Below, piece by piece: positions 1 to 9,045 of a stretch of DNA of 64,000 nucleotides. The notes below the pieces were generated by a model. That model was not told where the DNA came from. It saw nothing but the letters and a program-made list of their open reading frames with translations, and made no database searches. The DNA comes from Allocoprococcus comes (GTDB lineage Bacteria; Bacillota; Clostridia; Lachnospirales; Lachnospiraceae). The position numbers and the translations under genes were made by a program. The stretch is from NCBI RefSeq assembly GCF_013300725.1, contig NZ_JAAIMM010000016.1, forward strand, positions 25,074 through 89,073, in the 5' to 3' direction. Within the stretch, counting starts at the first letter, position 1. Each line of letters starts with the position of its first letter.

Positions 1-663
1 GTTCCTCGGATGACTGCACAAATGTCTCGCGTTGGAATGGCTTGCTACAAAAGGCTTCTTTGTGAACTTTAATACATCCCGGATTCCTGCATCGTTTAAA
101 TGTGCCACATCGATGATCATTCCCAGGTTCTCCATCTCTTCCAGAAACTCAATCCCACGCGCTGTAAGCCCATATCCGGCTTCTGAAAAGGCTTTTCCGG
201 CAAATTCTCCGCCAGTCGCTTTTGCCGGATATCCAAGCTGATTCGGATAGTTCCAGGTCAGAGTCATCATCCTTGCCCCCATCCTGTAAAAATCTCTTAA
301 AAGGGCAGGATCGCCCTCACAGATTTCTCCTTCTTCCAATGTCAGCAACGCCGACATCCTTCCATTCTTCCGGTTTTCTTCAATCTCTTCATACTTCGTG
401 ACCGGCCGGATCCAGTCTTTATTTTTCTCCATTTCCCGATAAAATACATCCGCCATTTTCATTGCATAACGGAATGGACTTCCTGCAAGCATCGGATCCT
501 CCAGATCCAGAAAAATGGCAAAATTCTGAATCAGATAATCCCCCTTTTTCATCCGTTCAAGATCCACATTTAAGTTATTTTTACGAAGTGAAATCTCTTT
601 TCCCTGTTCCTTTCCTCTCAGAATCGCTAAAATCGTATCACAATGCATATCTGCTACTTTCAT
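1..663 (-). CDS. membrane dipeptidase, peptidase family M19 (partial, C-terminus beyond window)
   Basis: The frame is open from an ATG at 663 to the window edge (221 codons), so only the N-terminal part is present. It begins MKVADMHCDTILAI, carrying the HCD zinc-binding signature near residues 7-9, and near the edge contains PFVASHSNARHLCSHPRN, the conserved M19 segment with the SHSN motif. M19 enzymes are zinc-dependent dipeptidases (renal dipeptidase family) that act on dipeptides, often with D-residues at the second position; bacterial ones are usually cytoplasmic. A GGGGA ribosome site lies just ahead of the ATG. Its start overlaps the end of the upstream methyltransferase gene by 26 bases, so the two are probably translated from one message. 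Family assignment is firm; substrate is unknown. Confidence 0.9.
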   Translation of the reverse strand, partial: MKVADMHCDTILAILRGKEQGKEISLRKNNLNVDLERMKKGDYLIQNFAIFLDLEDPMLAGSPFRYAMKMADVFYREMEKNKDWIRPVTKYEEIEENRKNGRMSALLTLEEGEICEGDPALLRDFYRMGARMMTLTWNYPNQLGYPAKATGGEFAGKAFSEAGYGLTARGIEFLEEMENLGMIIDVAHLNDAGIRDVLKFTKKPFVASHSNARHLCSHPRN

Positions 664-1462
664 TTTCTATTCCCCCATCTTTTTTCTTTCTTATAATATC
701 TACCGTATGTGATCCCGCACCAACCAGTTCCGGGCGTTCACACGTAGTCAGATGATAGTCAATAAACGTCTGGAAGGTCTTTTCATCCATCGTATTTAAC
801 ACCTGACGCATATAATCGGATGGTCCATCCGCCGAAATAATCTGGATCCGTTCCATTCCTGCTGCTTCATTGTAGCTGTCAATATCCTCCAGGCGCACAT
901 AATCATACAAATCTTCCGGTGAAGGACATACCCGGTAATTCGCATCCAGCTTGCCATTTTCCAGACATTCCTGTATATGGTTCTCCCGGAATCCATACAT
1001 CAGAACACTGTACTCATTCATTGTATAAGCCACCAGGATCGTGCCCTCATCCTTCAGAACACGCTTCGCCTCCATCAGCGCCTTCACTTTATCTTCCTTT
1101 GTATAAAGATGATACATCGGCCCAAACAGGATGATCAGGTCAAATTCCTTATCCGGAAAACGTGACAGCTTCAGCGCATTTCCCTGATATGCTTTCACAG
1201 AGCTGTTCTTCTTTTTCAGAATTCCCAGATTGTATTTCACCAGCTCTACCGCCGTCACATCGTACCCTTCTTCGGCAAGCGCAACACTGTAGCGCCCGGT
1301 TCCGGCTCCTACATCCAGAATCTTTACCTGTCCATGCTCCCGCTTAGGAAGATATTTGTGAATGTACTTCATTGAGGTGATAAATTCTACCTGTCCATGG
1401 CGGCTCTTAAGCCGCTTCTCTTCGTTGAATTTGTTATAATATTTTTCAAGCTCTGTCATCAT
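638..1462 (-). CDS. class I SAM-dependent methyltransferase
   Basis: A 274-residue protein with a Rossmann methyltransferase core: motif I ILDVGAGTGRYSVALAEEG (residues about 48-66), an acidic residue ending strand beta-2 (VTAVEL), and a motif IV-like segment FDLIILFGPMYHL. This is the broad methyltransferase type 11/25 group; nothing in the sequence fixes the acceptor. The gene starts with two consecutive ATGs; a GGATA-type ribosome site is about 14 bases upstream, so the start is not sharply defined. It follows the MFS gene by 22 bases and its last 26 bases overlap the M19 peptidase start, suggesting a short operon. Function beyond SAM-dependent methylation is not assignable. Confidence 0.85.
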   Translation of the reverse strand: MMTELEKYYNKFNEEKRLKSRHGQVEFITSMKYIHKYLPKREHGQVKILDVGAGTGRYSVALAEEGYDVTAVELVKYNLGILKKKNSSVKAYQGNALKLSRFPDKEFDLIILFGPMYHLYTKEDKVKALMEAKRVLKDEGTILVAYTMNEYSVLMYGFRENHIQECLENGKLDANYRVCPSPEDLYDYVRLEDIDSYNEAAGMERIQIISADGPSDYMRQVLNTMDEKTFQTFIDYHLTTCERPELVGAGSHTVDIIRKKKDGGIENESSRYAL

Positions 1463-1484
1463 AAATCTATTGTATCCTTTGTTT

Positions 1485-2717
1485 TTATTCTAGCGCTGCC
1501 GCTCTCCGGAATAAAATAATTCCGATCACAAACAAGACAGCGATCATCCCCACACCAATATTGATATTGCCGGTAAGCTGCGAGATCAGGCTCACGATCG
1601 TTGTTCCCATAAAGGACGCACCTTTTCCGCAAATATCCATTAATCCAAAGAATTCACCTGACTGGTTCGCCGGTATGATCTTCGTAAAGTAAGATCTTGA
1701 AAGCGCCTGCACACCTCCCTGGAACATACCTACCCAGACTGCAAGAACCCAGAACTGCCACTGGTAATGCAGAAAAATCGCAAAAATTGCCACTCCAAGA
1801 TATGCCACGATACATACTGTGATCAGCTTTTCTGCAGAATATTTCTGTGCCAGTCTTCCGAAAATAATCGCAAACGGGAAAGCTACGATCTGCGTAAGCA
1901 ACAATGCAAGAAGAAGTCCTGTACTGCTAAGCCCAAGTGCAGATCCATATGCAGTTGCCATATCAATAATCGTATAAACCCCGTCAATATAAAAGAAAAA
2001 CGCCAGAAGGAACAGGAAAACCTTCTTCTCCTTTTTTACATTTTTCAGTGTAATGCCGATTCTTTTGAAGCTTTCTGAAAAAGCATGCTGCTTCTTTTCT
2101 ACATAATACTTCTGGTGATAAGTTTTCAGAAGTGGTAATGTCATAATTACCCACCACACCGTGATGATCACAAAGGAAACCATCATTGCTATTTCCATTG
2201 TAATTCCAATCTTCCCTGCATTTAACACAACCAGAAGACAGATTACAAACGGTACACAGCTTCCGATATATCCCCACGCATAGCCCTGAGAAGAGACTTC
2301 ATCCATCCGGTCTTCCGATGTCACATCGACAAGCATGGAATCATAAAATACCAGCGTTACGGAATATCCGACCTTTGCAATGACAAAAACTACCAGAAAG
2401 GCCAGCCAGTATTTTGCAAAACCCAGAGCGACCGAAGCAATTGCCCCGATTCCAAGTGCAATTGTAAAAACTGGTTTTTTATAGCCTTTTGTATCTGCAA
2501 CAGTTCCAAATACCGGTCCTGCAAGCGCTGTAAGCAAGGTTGCAATGGACACTGCATATCCCCAGTATGCCAGATACTGTACATCCGAAAGTCCCTGTTT
2601 TCCTGCGATATAGTTGAAATAAATCGGTAAAATGGTTGCTGCCAGAAGTGTGAATGCAGAATTTCCGACATCATAAAGTATCCAGTTTTTCTCCTGTTTT
2701 GTCAGTTTTGTTTTCAT
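1485..2717 (-). CDS. MFS transporter, UMF1/Atg22-like family
   Basis: A 410-residue integral membrane protein with about 12 hydrophobic segments. The N-terminus KNWILYDVGNSAFTLL matches the D-x-x-N-S-A/Y signature of the UMF1 (Atg22-like) branch of the major facilitator superfamily; residues 70-80 hold the loop GTVADTKGYKK, resembling the MFS motif A. Yeast Atg22 exports amino acids from the vacuole; bacterial members are mostly uncharacterised and sit in the cytoplasmic membrane. An AAGGAGG ribosome site precedes ATG 2717. Its 5' end overlaps the end of the phospholipase-like gene by 47 bases, so the two are co-transcribed. Family call is good; substrate unknown. Confidence 0.85.
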   Translation of the reverse strand: MKTKLTKQEKNWILYDVGNSAFTLLAATILPIYFNYIAGKQGLSDVQYLAYWGYAVSIATLLTALAGPVFGTVADTKGYKKPVFTIALGIGAIASVALGFAKYWLAFLVVFVIAKVGYSVTLVFYDSMLVDVTSEDRMDEVSSQGYAWGYIGSCVPFVICLLVVLNAGKIGITMEIAMMVSFVIITVWWVIMTLPLLKTYHQKYYVEKKQHAFSESFKRIGITLKNVKKEKKVFLFLLAFFFYIDGVYTIIDMATAYGSALGLSSTGLLLALLLTQIVAFPFAIIFGRLAQKYSAEKLITVCIVAYLGVAIFAIFLHYQWQFWVLAVWVGMFQGGVQALSRSYFTKIIPANQSGEFFGLMDICGKGASFMGTTIVSLISQLTGNINIGVGMIAVLFVIGIILFRRAAALE

Positions 2718-3537
2718 TTAGCGTATCCTCCTTGCCCGGAAGCTGAGAACCAAATGTGTAGGCATATACAGAATCTAATGTGGCGCTTCCTTCCAAAAAC
2801 GGTTTGTATTCGCAGATCAGTTTGTCTGCCAGCGGAACTGCTTTTTCATAAAGATGAAGCAGTCTTCTTATCTGTTCCCTGCAGGATTCATTCTCATGAT
2901 ACTTGATAATAAACCCATGAAAATCATAATAAAGTCCTGCCACTTTAAGTGCTGCATAAAGTGCCATCCGCTTTATTTTAGATGGACAGACAAGAATCCT
3001 GTCATAAAATACCATTCCATTCAGTGCTTTTTTGACTTCCTTTGCTGTAATTCCGCGATAAAAATCTTTTATAATTACCGCATTTTTCATAGAAGGAACA
3101 ATATGTCCGGTCAGTCTCCTGCTCACTGGATTTTCTCCATTCATAATCATCAGCTTACGGTCCAGCTCGCCCTCCACTGCAATATGTGCAAGACCAGTTT
3201 CTTTTACTGCCTGTTCCACGTAACCATGGCAGGTCTCATCCAGCGCAAAATGGCAGAGCACTCCATATACATAAGCCAGATGCTTTTCATACTGGTCGTG
3301 TGTATGTAAAACCTTCGCTGCATGAACGAAGAACTTTCCCCCGCTCTCGCTATGCATACGGCTTCCCAACTGATTGACCTTGTTCTTGCCAAGCGGTCTG
3401 TAATAAAAAAGAATATCAGGTCCATGAAGTCCAATATTAAAAAGCTCCGGGTATTTATCAATAACTTTTCTCTCATATCCGCTTAATCTGCCCCTGATCT
3501 GCTGTCCGAAAATGTAATGTGCATAGGTTGACGGCAT
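2671..3537 (-). CDS. zinc-dependent phospholipase C family protein
   Basis: A 288-residue protein starting MPSTYAHYIFGQQIRGRL, a typical start for the Zn_dep_PLPC-like family of Clostridia, in which the N-terminal His is thought to be part of the metal site. Further His/Asp clusters (GLHGPDILFYYRP near 37-49, CHFALDETCHGYVEQ near 111-125) fit the all-helical zinc phospholipase C / S1-P1 fold. There is no signal peptide, unlike secreted clostridial alpha-toxin, so a cytoplasmic hydrolase of unknown substrate is more likely than a toxin. AAAGGATGGG lies ahead of the ATG. Its last 47 bases overlap the MFS gene start. The 188 bases upstream hold the terminator of the ABC-F gene and no other feature I can support. 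Confidence 0.8.
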   Translation of the reverse strand: MPSTYAHYIFGQQIRGRLSGYERKVIDKYPELFNIGLHGPDILFYYRPLGKNKVNQLGSRMHSESGGKFFVHAAKVLHTHDQYEKHLAYVYGVLCHFALDETCHGYVEQAVKETGLAHIAVEGELDRKLMIMNGENPVSRRLTGHIVPSMKNAVIIKDFYRGITAKEVKKALNGMVFYDRILVCPSKIKRMALYAALKVAGLYYDFHGFIIKYHENESCREQIRRLLHLYEKAVPLADKLICEYKPFLEGSATLDSVYAYTFGSQLPGKEDTLNENKTDKTGEKLDTL

Positions 3538-3678
3538 ATTATCCCATCCTTTCTTTTCTGAAACACGTTTTATTATAGACGTTGCACTTTGCAGGCTCTA
3601 TCTTACTTCTGTAAAGCTTATATAACGGCTTTGTAAAAAGTAATGACAAAATGATACGCTCTAAATAAATAGTAACAC

Positions 3679-3713
3679 AAAAAGGCCTTTCAGGATAGTC
3701 CCGAAAGGTCTTC
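3679..3713 (-). terminator. Rho-independent terminator of the ABC-F gene
   Basis: On the minus strand the arms AGACCTTTC and GAAAGGCCT enclose an 11-base loop and are followed by TTTTTG. It lies 13 bases past the stop of the ABC-F gene. Confidence 0.85.
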
Positions 3714-3725
3714 TGCACAACACTT

Positions 3726-5282
3726 TTAAAATACTTTCATCGTCCACTTGCTCATATCCCACACTTCATTTACCACATCCTGATAAAATTCCGGCTCATG
3801 GCAGATCAGAAGAATACTTCCTTTGTATTCCTGAAGCGCTTTTTTCAGAGAATCCTTTGCATCCACGTCAAGATGATTGGTCGGCTCATCCAGGATCAGC
3901 AGATTCGTGTCCCTGTTGACCAGCTTACAGAGTCTTACCTTTGCCTGTTCACCACCACTTAGTACCCTTACCTGGCTCTCAATATGCTTCGTAGTGAGTC
4001 CGCATTTTGCAAGGGCAGAACGCACCTCATACTGGGTAAATGACGGAAATTCCTGCCACAGTTCTTCAATACAGGTTGTCTTGTTCTCTCCTTTAACTTC
4101 CTGTTCAAAATAGCCGATCTGAAGATTTTCCCCAAGCTCACACTCGCCGGAAATTGACGGGATCAGACCAAGTACACTCTTCAAAAATGTAGTCTTTCCG
4201 ATACCATTGGTTCCGACAATCGCAATCTTGTGTCCTCTTTCCATCTGGAAATTCAGCGGCTTGGAAAGTGGTTCATCATAACCGATTACAAGATCTTTGG
4301 TCTCAAATAACATTTTTCCCGGAGTCCGTCCGTAACGGAACTTAAATTCCGGTTTCGGCTTTTCCGCTGCCAGCTCAATGACATCCATTTTATCCAGCTT
4401 CTTCTGTCTGGACATCGCCATATTTCTTGTAGAAACACGGGCTTTATTTCTTGCCACAAAGTCCTTCAGTTCACTGATCTCCTGCTGCTGTCTGCGGTAT
4501 GCTGCCTCAAGCTGTGCCTTCTTGACTGCATAGACCTCCTGGAAATGATCATAGTCTCCCACGTAGCGATTCAGTTCCTGGTTCTCCATATGATAGATGA
4601 TATTTACCACTTCATTCAGGAACGGAATATCATGGGAAATCAGAATAAATGCATTTTCATAATCCAGAAGATACCTTTTCAGCCACGCAATATGTTCTTC
4701 ATCCAGATAATTGGTCGGCTCATCCAGAAGCAGGATGTCCGGCTTCTCAAGCAGAAGCTTTGCCAGAAGGACCTTTGTTCTCTGACCTCCGCTTAGATCT
4801 GTAACATCACGGTCAAGCCCCAGATCCAGAAGTCCCAGTGCCCTTGCCACTTCCTCTACCTTTGCATCAATCGTGTAAAAATCATGCAGTGTCAACTCAT
4901 CCTGGATCGTTCCAAGCTCTTCCATCAGAAGATTCATCTCATCCTCGTCTACTTCGCCAAGCCTCTCACAGATCTCGTTCATTCGCTGCTCCTTCTGTAA
5001 AAGCGGATCAAATGCACTTTTCAGTGCGTCCTGGATCGTCATCCCGCTCTGAAGGACTGCATGCTGATCCAGATAGCCTGCGCGTACATTCTTCGCCCAT
5101 TCTACCTTTCCCTCGTCCGGCGTAAGTTTCCCGGTAACGATACTCATAAAAGTGGATTTACCCTCTCCGTTTGCTCCTACAAGACCGATGTGCTCCCCTT
5201 TTAAAAGGCGGAACGATACATCATCAAAAATGGCACGGTCACCAAAACCGTGTGTCAGATGTTCTACATTTAATATACTCAT
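3726..5282 (-). CDS. ABC-F family ATPase (translation factor / ribosome-protection type)
   Basis: A 518-residue soluble protein with two fused ABC ATPase domains and no membrane segments. Domain 1 has Walker A GANGEGKST (near 37-45), signature LSGGQRTK and Walker B ILLLDEPTNYLD; domain 2 has GTNGIGKTT, signature LSGGEQAK and LLILDEPTNHLD. The two are joined by a charged helical linker (roughly 240-310, rich in KKAQLEAAYRRQQQE) typical of the P-site tRNA interaction motif. ABC-F proteins act on the ribosome (Etta/YbiT/YkpA group, or antibiotic-protection members); this looks like the housekeeping YbiT/YkpA type, but resistance cannot be excluded from sequence. It is a single-gene unit with its own promoter (5327-5355) and terminator. 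Confidence 0.9.
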   Translation of the reverse strand: MSILNVEHLTHGFGDRAIFDDVSFRLLKGEHIGLVGANGEGKSTFMSIVTGKLTPDEGKVEWAKNVRAGYLDQHAVLQSGMTIQDALKSAFDPLLQKEQRMNEICERLGEVDEDEMNLLMEELGTIQDELTLHDFYTIDAKVEEVARALGLLDLGLDRDVTDLSGGQRTKVLLAKLLLEKPDILLLDEPTNYLDEEHIAWLKRYLLDYENAFILISHDIPFLNEVVNIIYHMENQELNRYVGDYDHFQEVYAVKKAQLEAAYRRQQQEISELKDFVARNKARVSTRNMAMSRQKKLDKMDVIELAAEKPKPEFKFRYGRTPGKMLFETKDLVIGYDEPLSKPLNFQMERGHKIAIVGTNGIGKTTFLKSVLGLIPSISGECELGENLQIGYFEQEVKGENKTTCIEELWQEFPSFTQYEVRSALAKCGLTTKHIESQVRVLSGGEQAKVRLCKLVNRDTNLLILDEPTNHLDVDAKDSLKKALQEYKGSILLICHEPEFYQDVVNEVWDMSKWTMKVF

Positions 5283-5326
5283 ATTTTATTATTCTCCCTG
5301 ATTCATTTCTTTACACATTGTCTTTT

Positions 5327-5355
5327 ATTATATGTGGAAACTGATGTTCTTTCAA
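5327..5355 (-). promoter_or_regulatory. sigma-A-type promoter for the ABC-F gene
   Basis: Minus strand: -35 TTGAAA (5350-5355), 17-base spacer, -10 TATAAT (5327-5332). The start codon is about 45 bases downstream of the -10. Confidence 0.75.
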
Positions 5356-5365
5356 TATAAGCAGA

Positions 5366-5400
5366 CAAAAAACCCCAGAAACACAAGGTTTCTGAGGTTT
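5366..5400 (-). terminator. Rho-independent terminator of rplM-rpsI
   Basis: Minus strand: arms ACCTCAGAAACC and GGTTTCTGGGGT form a stem with a short loop, followed by TTTTTTG. It lies about 60 bases past the rpsI stop. Confidence 0.85.
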
Positions 5401-5458
5401 GTATTTTTGAAAATGAACTCGAAAAACTTCGTCTTTCTCGCTGACACTTTGCTCCAAA

Positions 5459-5851
5459 TTAACGTTTAGAGAACTGTGGTGCTCTACGAGCTGCTTTGAG
5501 ACCGTATTTCTTACGTTCTTTCATACGTGGATCACGTGTAAGGTATCCGGCTTTCTTAAGCACCGGTCTGTAATCAGAATCTGCTTCAAGAAGTGCTCTT
5601 GCGATTCCGTGACGGATTGCTCCTGCCTGTCCTGTGTATCCACCACCACGTACGTTAACGAGAACGTCAAATTTATCAACTGTTTCAGTTGCAACTAATG
5701 GCTGACGAACTACAACTTTAAGAGTTTCAAGTCCTAAATATTCATCGATATCTCTTTTATTGATTGTGATCTTACCTGTACCTGGTACAAGGTATACTCT
5801 TGCGATAGATTTTTTTCTTCTTCCTGTTCCGTAGAATTTAGCTGTTGCCAC
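5459..5851 (-). CDS. rpsI: 30S ribosomal protein S9
   Basis: A 130-residue protein of standard S9 length, starting [19 protein letters not shown] and ending RAPQFSKR, the conserved C-terminal KR tail that reaches the P-site tRNA on the 30S head. [19 protein letters not shown] (near 70-88) is the S9 core signature. It follows rplM by 27 bases with AGGAGG ahead of the ATG; the pair is the usual rplM-rpsI operon. In many Firmicutes this pair directly follows truA, which here lies 37 kb away on the same strand. Confidence 0.98.
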   Translation of the reverse strand: MATAKFYGTGRRKKSIARVYLVPGTGKITINKRDIDEYLGLETLKVVVRQPLVATETVDKFDVLVNVRGGGYTGQAGAIRHGIARALLEADSDYRPVLKKAGYLTRDPRMKERKKYGLKAARRAPQFSKR

Positions 5852-5878
5852 TTTTATTTCCTCCTTTCAAACCTCTGA

Positions 5879-6307
5879 CTAAAATGTTAAAACTTCTGGT
5901 TTCTGTGCCTGATGAGCATGTTCTGCTCCGGCATATACGTGAAGTTTCTTGATCATTGTTCTTCCCAAAGGTCCTTTTGGAAGCATACCTTTAACAGCAA
6001 GTTCGATAACCTGTTCCGGTTTCTTTGCCATCATTTCTCTTAATGTAGTTTCTTTCATTCCTCCTACATAATCTGAGTGATGATAGTATACTTTCTGATC
6101 TAATTTCTTTCCTGTAACTTTGATCTTTTCAGCGTTGATAACAATTACGTTGTCACCTGTATCAATGTGCGGTGTAAATTCCGGTTTGTTTTTTCCTCTT
6201 AAAACTTTAGCGACTTCTGCTGCAAGACGTCCAAGTGTCTGTCCTTCAGCGTCAACTACATACCATTTTCTTTCAATCTTATCTGGATTAGCCATGTAAG
6301 TTTTCAT
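5879..6307 (-). CDS. rplM: 50S ribosomal protein L13
   Basis: A 142-residue protein starting [20 protein letters not shown], with the L13 signatures [15 protein letters not shown] and [12 protein letters not shown]. The reading frame is open a further 86 codons upstream, but those residues are unlike any L13, and AGGAGG sits 7 bases ahead of the ATG at 6307, so the shorter start is chosen. L13 is an early assembly protein of the large subunit. It heads the rplM-rpsI operon, with a consensus promoter at 6423-6451 and an untranslated leader of about 110 bases that probably holds the L13 autoregulatory element. Confidence 0.97.
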   Translation of the reverse strand: MKTYMANPDKIERKWYVVDAEGQTLGRLAAEVAKVLRGKNKPEFTPHIDTGDNVIVINAEKIKVTGKKLDQKVYYHHSDYVGGMKETTLREMMAKKPEQVIELAVKGMLPKGPLGRTMIKKLHVYAGAEHAHQAQKPEVLTF

Positions 6308-6416
6308 TGGTTGACCTCCTATGAATTTCGGTTTACTAATTATTTTCATTGTAGATTCTATAGAAAACAAGTTCACTCCGGGGCTTTGGTGCAAACTGTT
6401 TCTTCTCACGTCATAC
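6308..6416 (-). ncRNA. probable L13 ribosomal protein leader (autoregulatory 5' UTR)
   Basis: The leader between promoter and rplM can fold: on the minus strand GTTTGCAC pairs around the loop CAAAGCCCCGGA with GTGAAC. Firmicutes commonly carry an L13-binding leader here. I infer it from position, length and the hairpin; I have not matched it to the published consensus. Confidence 0.5.
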
Positions 6417-6422
6417 TTGCAT

Positions 6423-6451
6423 ATTATATTATACTGACAAGCTTTTGTCAA
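6423..6451 (-). promoter_or_regulatory. consensus sigma-A promoter of rplM-rpsI
   Basis: Minus strand: perfect -35 TTGACA (6446-6451), 17-base spacer, perfect -10 TATAAT (6423-6428 as the last of two overlapping copies). This fits a highly expressed ribosomal protein operon. Confidence 0.9.
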
Positions 6452-6492
6452 CTGTTTCTTGCTGGTTTTCGTCACTTTTTTGTAGGAATTTT

Positions 6493-7632
6493 CTACAGCA
6501 TTTCTTTCAGACTGTCCACAGTTTCTTCTGCCTTCACCAGTGTAATACTGCCATGATCCAGGCATTCAACAAACTTACATACCAGGTCAGGATCAAACTG
6601 TCTGCCTGCATCCTGAAGAAGCTTCTCCCGTGCCACTCCAACAGGAAATGCTTTTTTATAGCATCGTTCGGATGTCATGGCATCAAAAGAATCTGCCACG
6701 CACAAAATCCGCGCAGTCAGTGGAATATCTTCTCCTGCGATCCGGCGTGGATATCCTTTTCCATCATACCGCTCATGATGACCGATGACTGCCGGAATTA
6801 CATAATCCAGCGATGGAAGGTGACGGATAATATCGATCGATGCCTCTACATGCCCTTTAATGACCTCATATTCTTCATCTGTCAGTTTTCCCTCTTTATT
6901 GAGTATATACTCCGGAATGCCGATTTTACCGACATCATGCAGAAGTGCTGCCTGCCGGATAATCTCTATCATATCTTCGTTCATTCCAAGGGCAGATGCC
7001 AGTGCCGTTGCATAATAAGCTACGTTGTTGGAATGGCTGAACGTATAGTGATCCTTCGCATCAATTGCCGCCGTCAGCGCATAAATCGTAGACTCATACT
7101 CCTGATAAATATGGGTACGATTCCTTGTATTGTTCCCCACACTGTTGTTCTGGAACATCATATCAAAGACCTGGATCCCATTTTTTCCATTATGTTTCAC
7201 ATGATAAACTGCCAGATCTACATTTTCCATCAGCTCTTTCACATTCCTTGCCGCATAAGGAGCCGCACTGATACCGGCACTCACAGTTACCGCTTTCAGC
7301 TTCATATCCGTTCTGCGGTTATTCATAACGTAAATCTGTTTTGCAATAGATTCCACCATATTTCTGGCAGAAAAAAGATCATATCCCGGTAAAAGAACCG
7401 CAAATTCCTTTCCTCCATAGCGGGCGGTGTATCCACTTTCTCCGACACTGCTTCTGATGATATCTGCAATCCGCTGCAGACACAGATCTCCTTCTTTCAC
7501 CCCATACAACTGATTATACAATTTAAAATCATCTACATTGATGATCGCAAGTGCCAGCGATGCCTCCCTGTTTTTCTCAAGCTCTTCATTCAGCACTTCG
7601 TAGAAATACTTCCGGTTCAGTAATCCGGTCAT
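6493..7632 (-). CDS. GGDEF (degenerate) plus HD-GYP domain, C-terminal half of the interrupted gene
   Basis: This 379-residue frame begins inside the GGDEF domain at [13 protein letters not shown]. The active-site loop reads RYGGKEF rather than GG(D/E)EF, so the metal-binding acidic residue is replaced by Lys and diguanylate cyclase activity is doubtful. From about residue 180 an HD-GYP domain follows, with [13 protein letters not shown] and [11 protein letters not shown] intact; HD-GYP enzymes hydrolyse cyclic di-GMP (some act on related cyclic dinucleotides). No convincing ribosome site precedes ATG 7632, so independent translation would need reinitiation after the TAA 36 bases upstream. 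It is the last gene of the ICMT-like/GH3 operon. Confidence 0.7.
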   Translation of the reverse strand: MTGLLNRKYFYEVLNEELEKNREASLALAIINVDDFKLYNQLYGVKEGDLCLQRIADIIRSSVGESGYTARYGGKEFAVLLPGYDLFSARNMVESIAKQIYVMNNRRTDMKLKAVTVSAGISAAPYAARNVKELMENVDLAVYHVKHNGKNGIQVFDMMFQNNSVGNNTRNRTHIYQEYESTIYALTAAIDAKDHYTFSHSNNVAYYATALASALGMNEDMIEIIRQAALLHDVGKIGIPEYILNKEGKLTDEEYEVIKGHVEASIDIIRHLPSLDYVIPAVIGHHERYDGKGYPRRIAGEDIPLTARILCVADSFDAMTSERCYKKAFPVGVAREKLLQDAGRQFDPDLVCKFVECLDHGSITLVKAEETVDSLKEML

Positions 7633-7665
7633 CTCATCTGTTCTGGCTTCCTGACGGGCTCTCTC

Positions 7666-9036
7666 TTACAATCTTGAATTCTTAATCGCAATCGATGCAA
7701 CCGACGTAACAGATGAGATCAGCTGCACCTCATCATATACCAGCCGTTTTTTTGCCGAAGCATCTGTGATCAGAATCACACCAACCAGGCATTCTCCATC
7801 TTTCAGTCCTGCACAGTAACGGATATGCGTCTTATCCAGCCGGTGTTTTTCACTCTCCCACATCGACTTATACTCCACAGTATAACGAAAATCCCGGTAA
7901 ATGATCGGCTCTTCATGTTCTTTCAGCCACTGGATCATCGGGTTTTCTTCTTCCATCGTAAATGTCAGATCATTCAGTGGCTGATCACTTGCCACTCCCC
8001 GATATGGCTGTCCTGGTGCATCCTGCATACAAATATAGATATTTCCAACATCCATCAGTTCTTTCATGACACTGATCGTTTTATCCAGAATTTCATTTAA
8101 ATCCAGCGTCTTCGAAATTGCAGAGCTGAACTCCCTGATTTTTTCTGTCTGATAATTTTCTTCCTTGACAAACACACTGCGTACCAGAAGCTTCCACAAA
8201 AAAGTAAACAGCGCATAAATCACCAGAAACACAATTGCAAAAACAAGGGCATAAAGCGTTGTATTCTTATCCATCTGTATATGGAAGATTTTCTGCAAAT
8301 ATGGAATTATATTTAAAAATACAATAACAGAAAATAAGAATCCTACACCGTAACACAGACTGGGCGATGCCAGCATCTGCAATCGGAACAGACGTCTGCG
8401 TATCAGTGCATAAAACAGAAAAAATACATTTACAATGCCACTTAAAATATCAATCGGAAATCCACTGAAGAATGGTATTCCAAGCAACATATTCCCTGCA
8501 AACAACACCAGAACCCCTGCCATGACCGGTTCATACTGTACTTTCATATTGGGATTCGCTTTGCAGATCCGCACAAGAATAAGAAAAAGATAAATCAAAA
8601 AAATACCCGCCGGGAAAAAGAGTACTAATATAGTAGGTTTAATCTCATACACAAAAGTAGGAAGCCCATTCTTTTCCACCACATTCGGGCATCCCAGGAA
8701 TACCCCATGCCGGATATTTACCACAAAACAGATCAGCATAACAGCCAGATATATTTTCCCTGGCAGACTTTTTTTCACCCCGCCAAATGCCAGGATAAAG
8801 CAATAATATGCATACGGCAGTAGTAAAATTCCAAGCAGGGAAACCTGATACCAGAATTCATAACTTGGCCACAGATGGACACGCATAAATGCCGATCCTC
8901 CAGCCCAGAAAAGTAGTCCAACCAGCACTACCAGAAAGCTATTTACAATTTTATTTCGCTTCGCTGTCAGAAACATCAGCAGCATAAATCCATAGCACAC
9001 CATTGCTATGATTGAAATATATCCATAGGTTCCCAT
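7666..9036 (-). CDS. 7TM sensor plus GAF domain, N-terminal half of the interrupted gene
   Basis: A 456-residue polypeptide with about eight hydrophobic segments in residues 1-290, like the 7TM sensor module (HisKA_7TM/7TMR group) found ahead of kinase or GGDEF domains, followed by a coiled segment beginning YQTEKIREFSSAISKTLDL and a GAF domain (roughly 305-455). It ends just after the GAF helix at TAA 7666. As it stands it is a membrane sensor without output domain. It starts 9 bases after the GH3 stop codon, with GAGGGAAT ahead of the ATG, so it is translated from the GH3 message. Confidence 0.75.
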   Translation of the reverse strand: MGTYGYISIIAMVCYGFMLLMFLTAKRNKIVNSFLVVLVGLLFWAGGSAFMRVHLWPSYEFWYQVSLLGILLLPYAYYCFILAFGGVKKSLPGKIYLAVMLICFVVNIRHGVFLGCPNVVEKNGLPTFVYEIKPTILVLFFPAGIFLIYLFLILVRICKANPNMKVQYEPVMAGVLVLFAGNMLLGIPFFSGFPIDILSGIVNVFFLFYALIRRRLFRLQMLASPSLCYGVGFLFSVIVFLNIIPYLQKIFHIQMDKNTTLYALVFAIVFLVIYALFTFLWKLLVRSVFVKEENYQTEKIREFSSAISKTLDLNEILDKTISVMKELMDVGNIYICMQDAPGQPYRGVASDQPLNDLTFTMEEENPMIQWLKEHEEPIIYRDFRYTVEYKSMWESEKHRLDKTHIRYCAGLKDGECLVGVILITDASAKKRLVYDEVQLISSVTSVASIAIKNSRL

Positions 9037-9045
9037 AATTCCCTC

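Larger units (their letters stand above)
6493..9036 (-). pseudogene. 7TM-GAF-GGDEF-HD-GYP signalling gene interrupted by one in-frame TAA
   Basis: The reading frame from 9036 to 6493 is 848 codons with a single stop, TAA at 7666-7668. Upstream of it the protein ends IAIKNSRL; downstream the same frame continues [21 protein letters not shown], which is exactly the helix that joins GAF and GGDEF domains. There is no frameshift: one base change (for example TAT to TAA) explains it. Either the gene is a recent pseudogene, or two polypeptides are made by reinitiation at ATG 7632, or the base is a sequencing error. The two halves are listed separately. Confidence 0.75.

Noticed and set aside
2671..3537. 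Secreted alpha-toxin-like phospholipase C
   Set aside because: No signal peptide and no C-terminal membrane-binding domain; only the broad zinc phospholipase C family is supported.
6308..6565. N-terminal extension of L13 by 86 residues
   Set aside because: No similarity to L13, and AGGAGG is placed for the ATG at 6307; the region holds the promoter and leader.
6445..7392. 315-residue plus-strand reading frame
   Set aside because: It lies antisense to the GGDEF/HD-GYP coding region and shows no domain; codon composition is that of a shadow frame.
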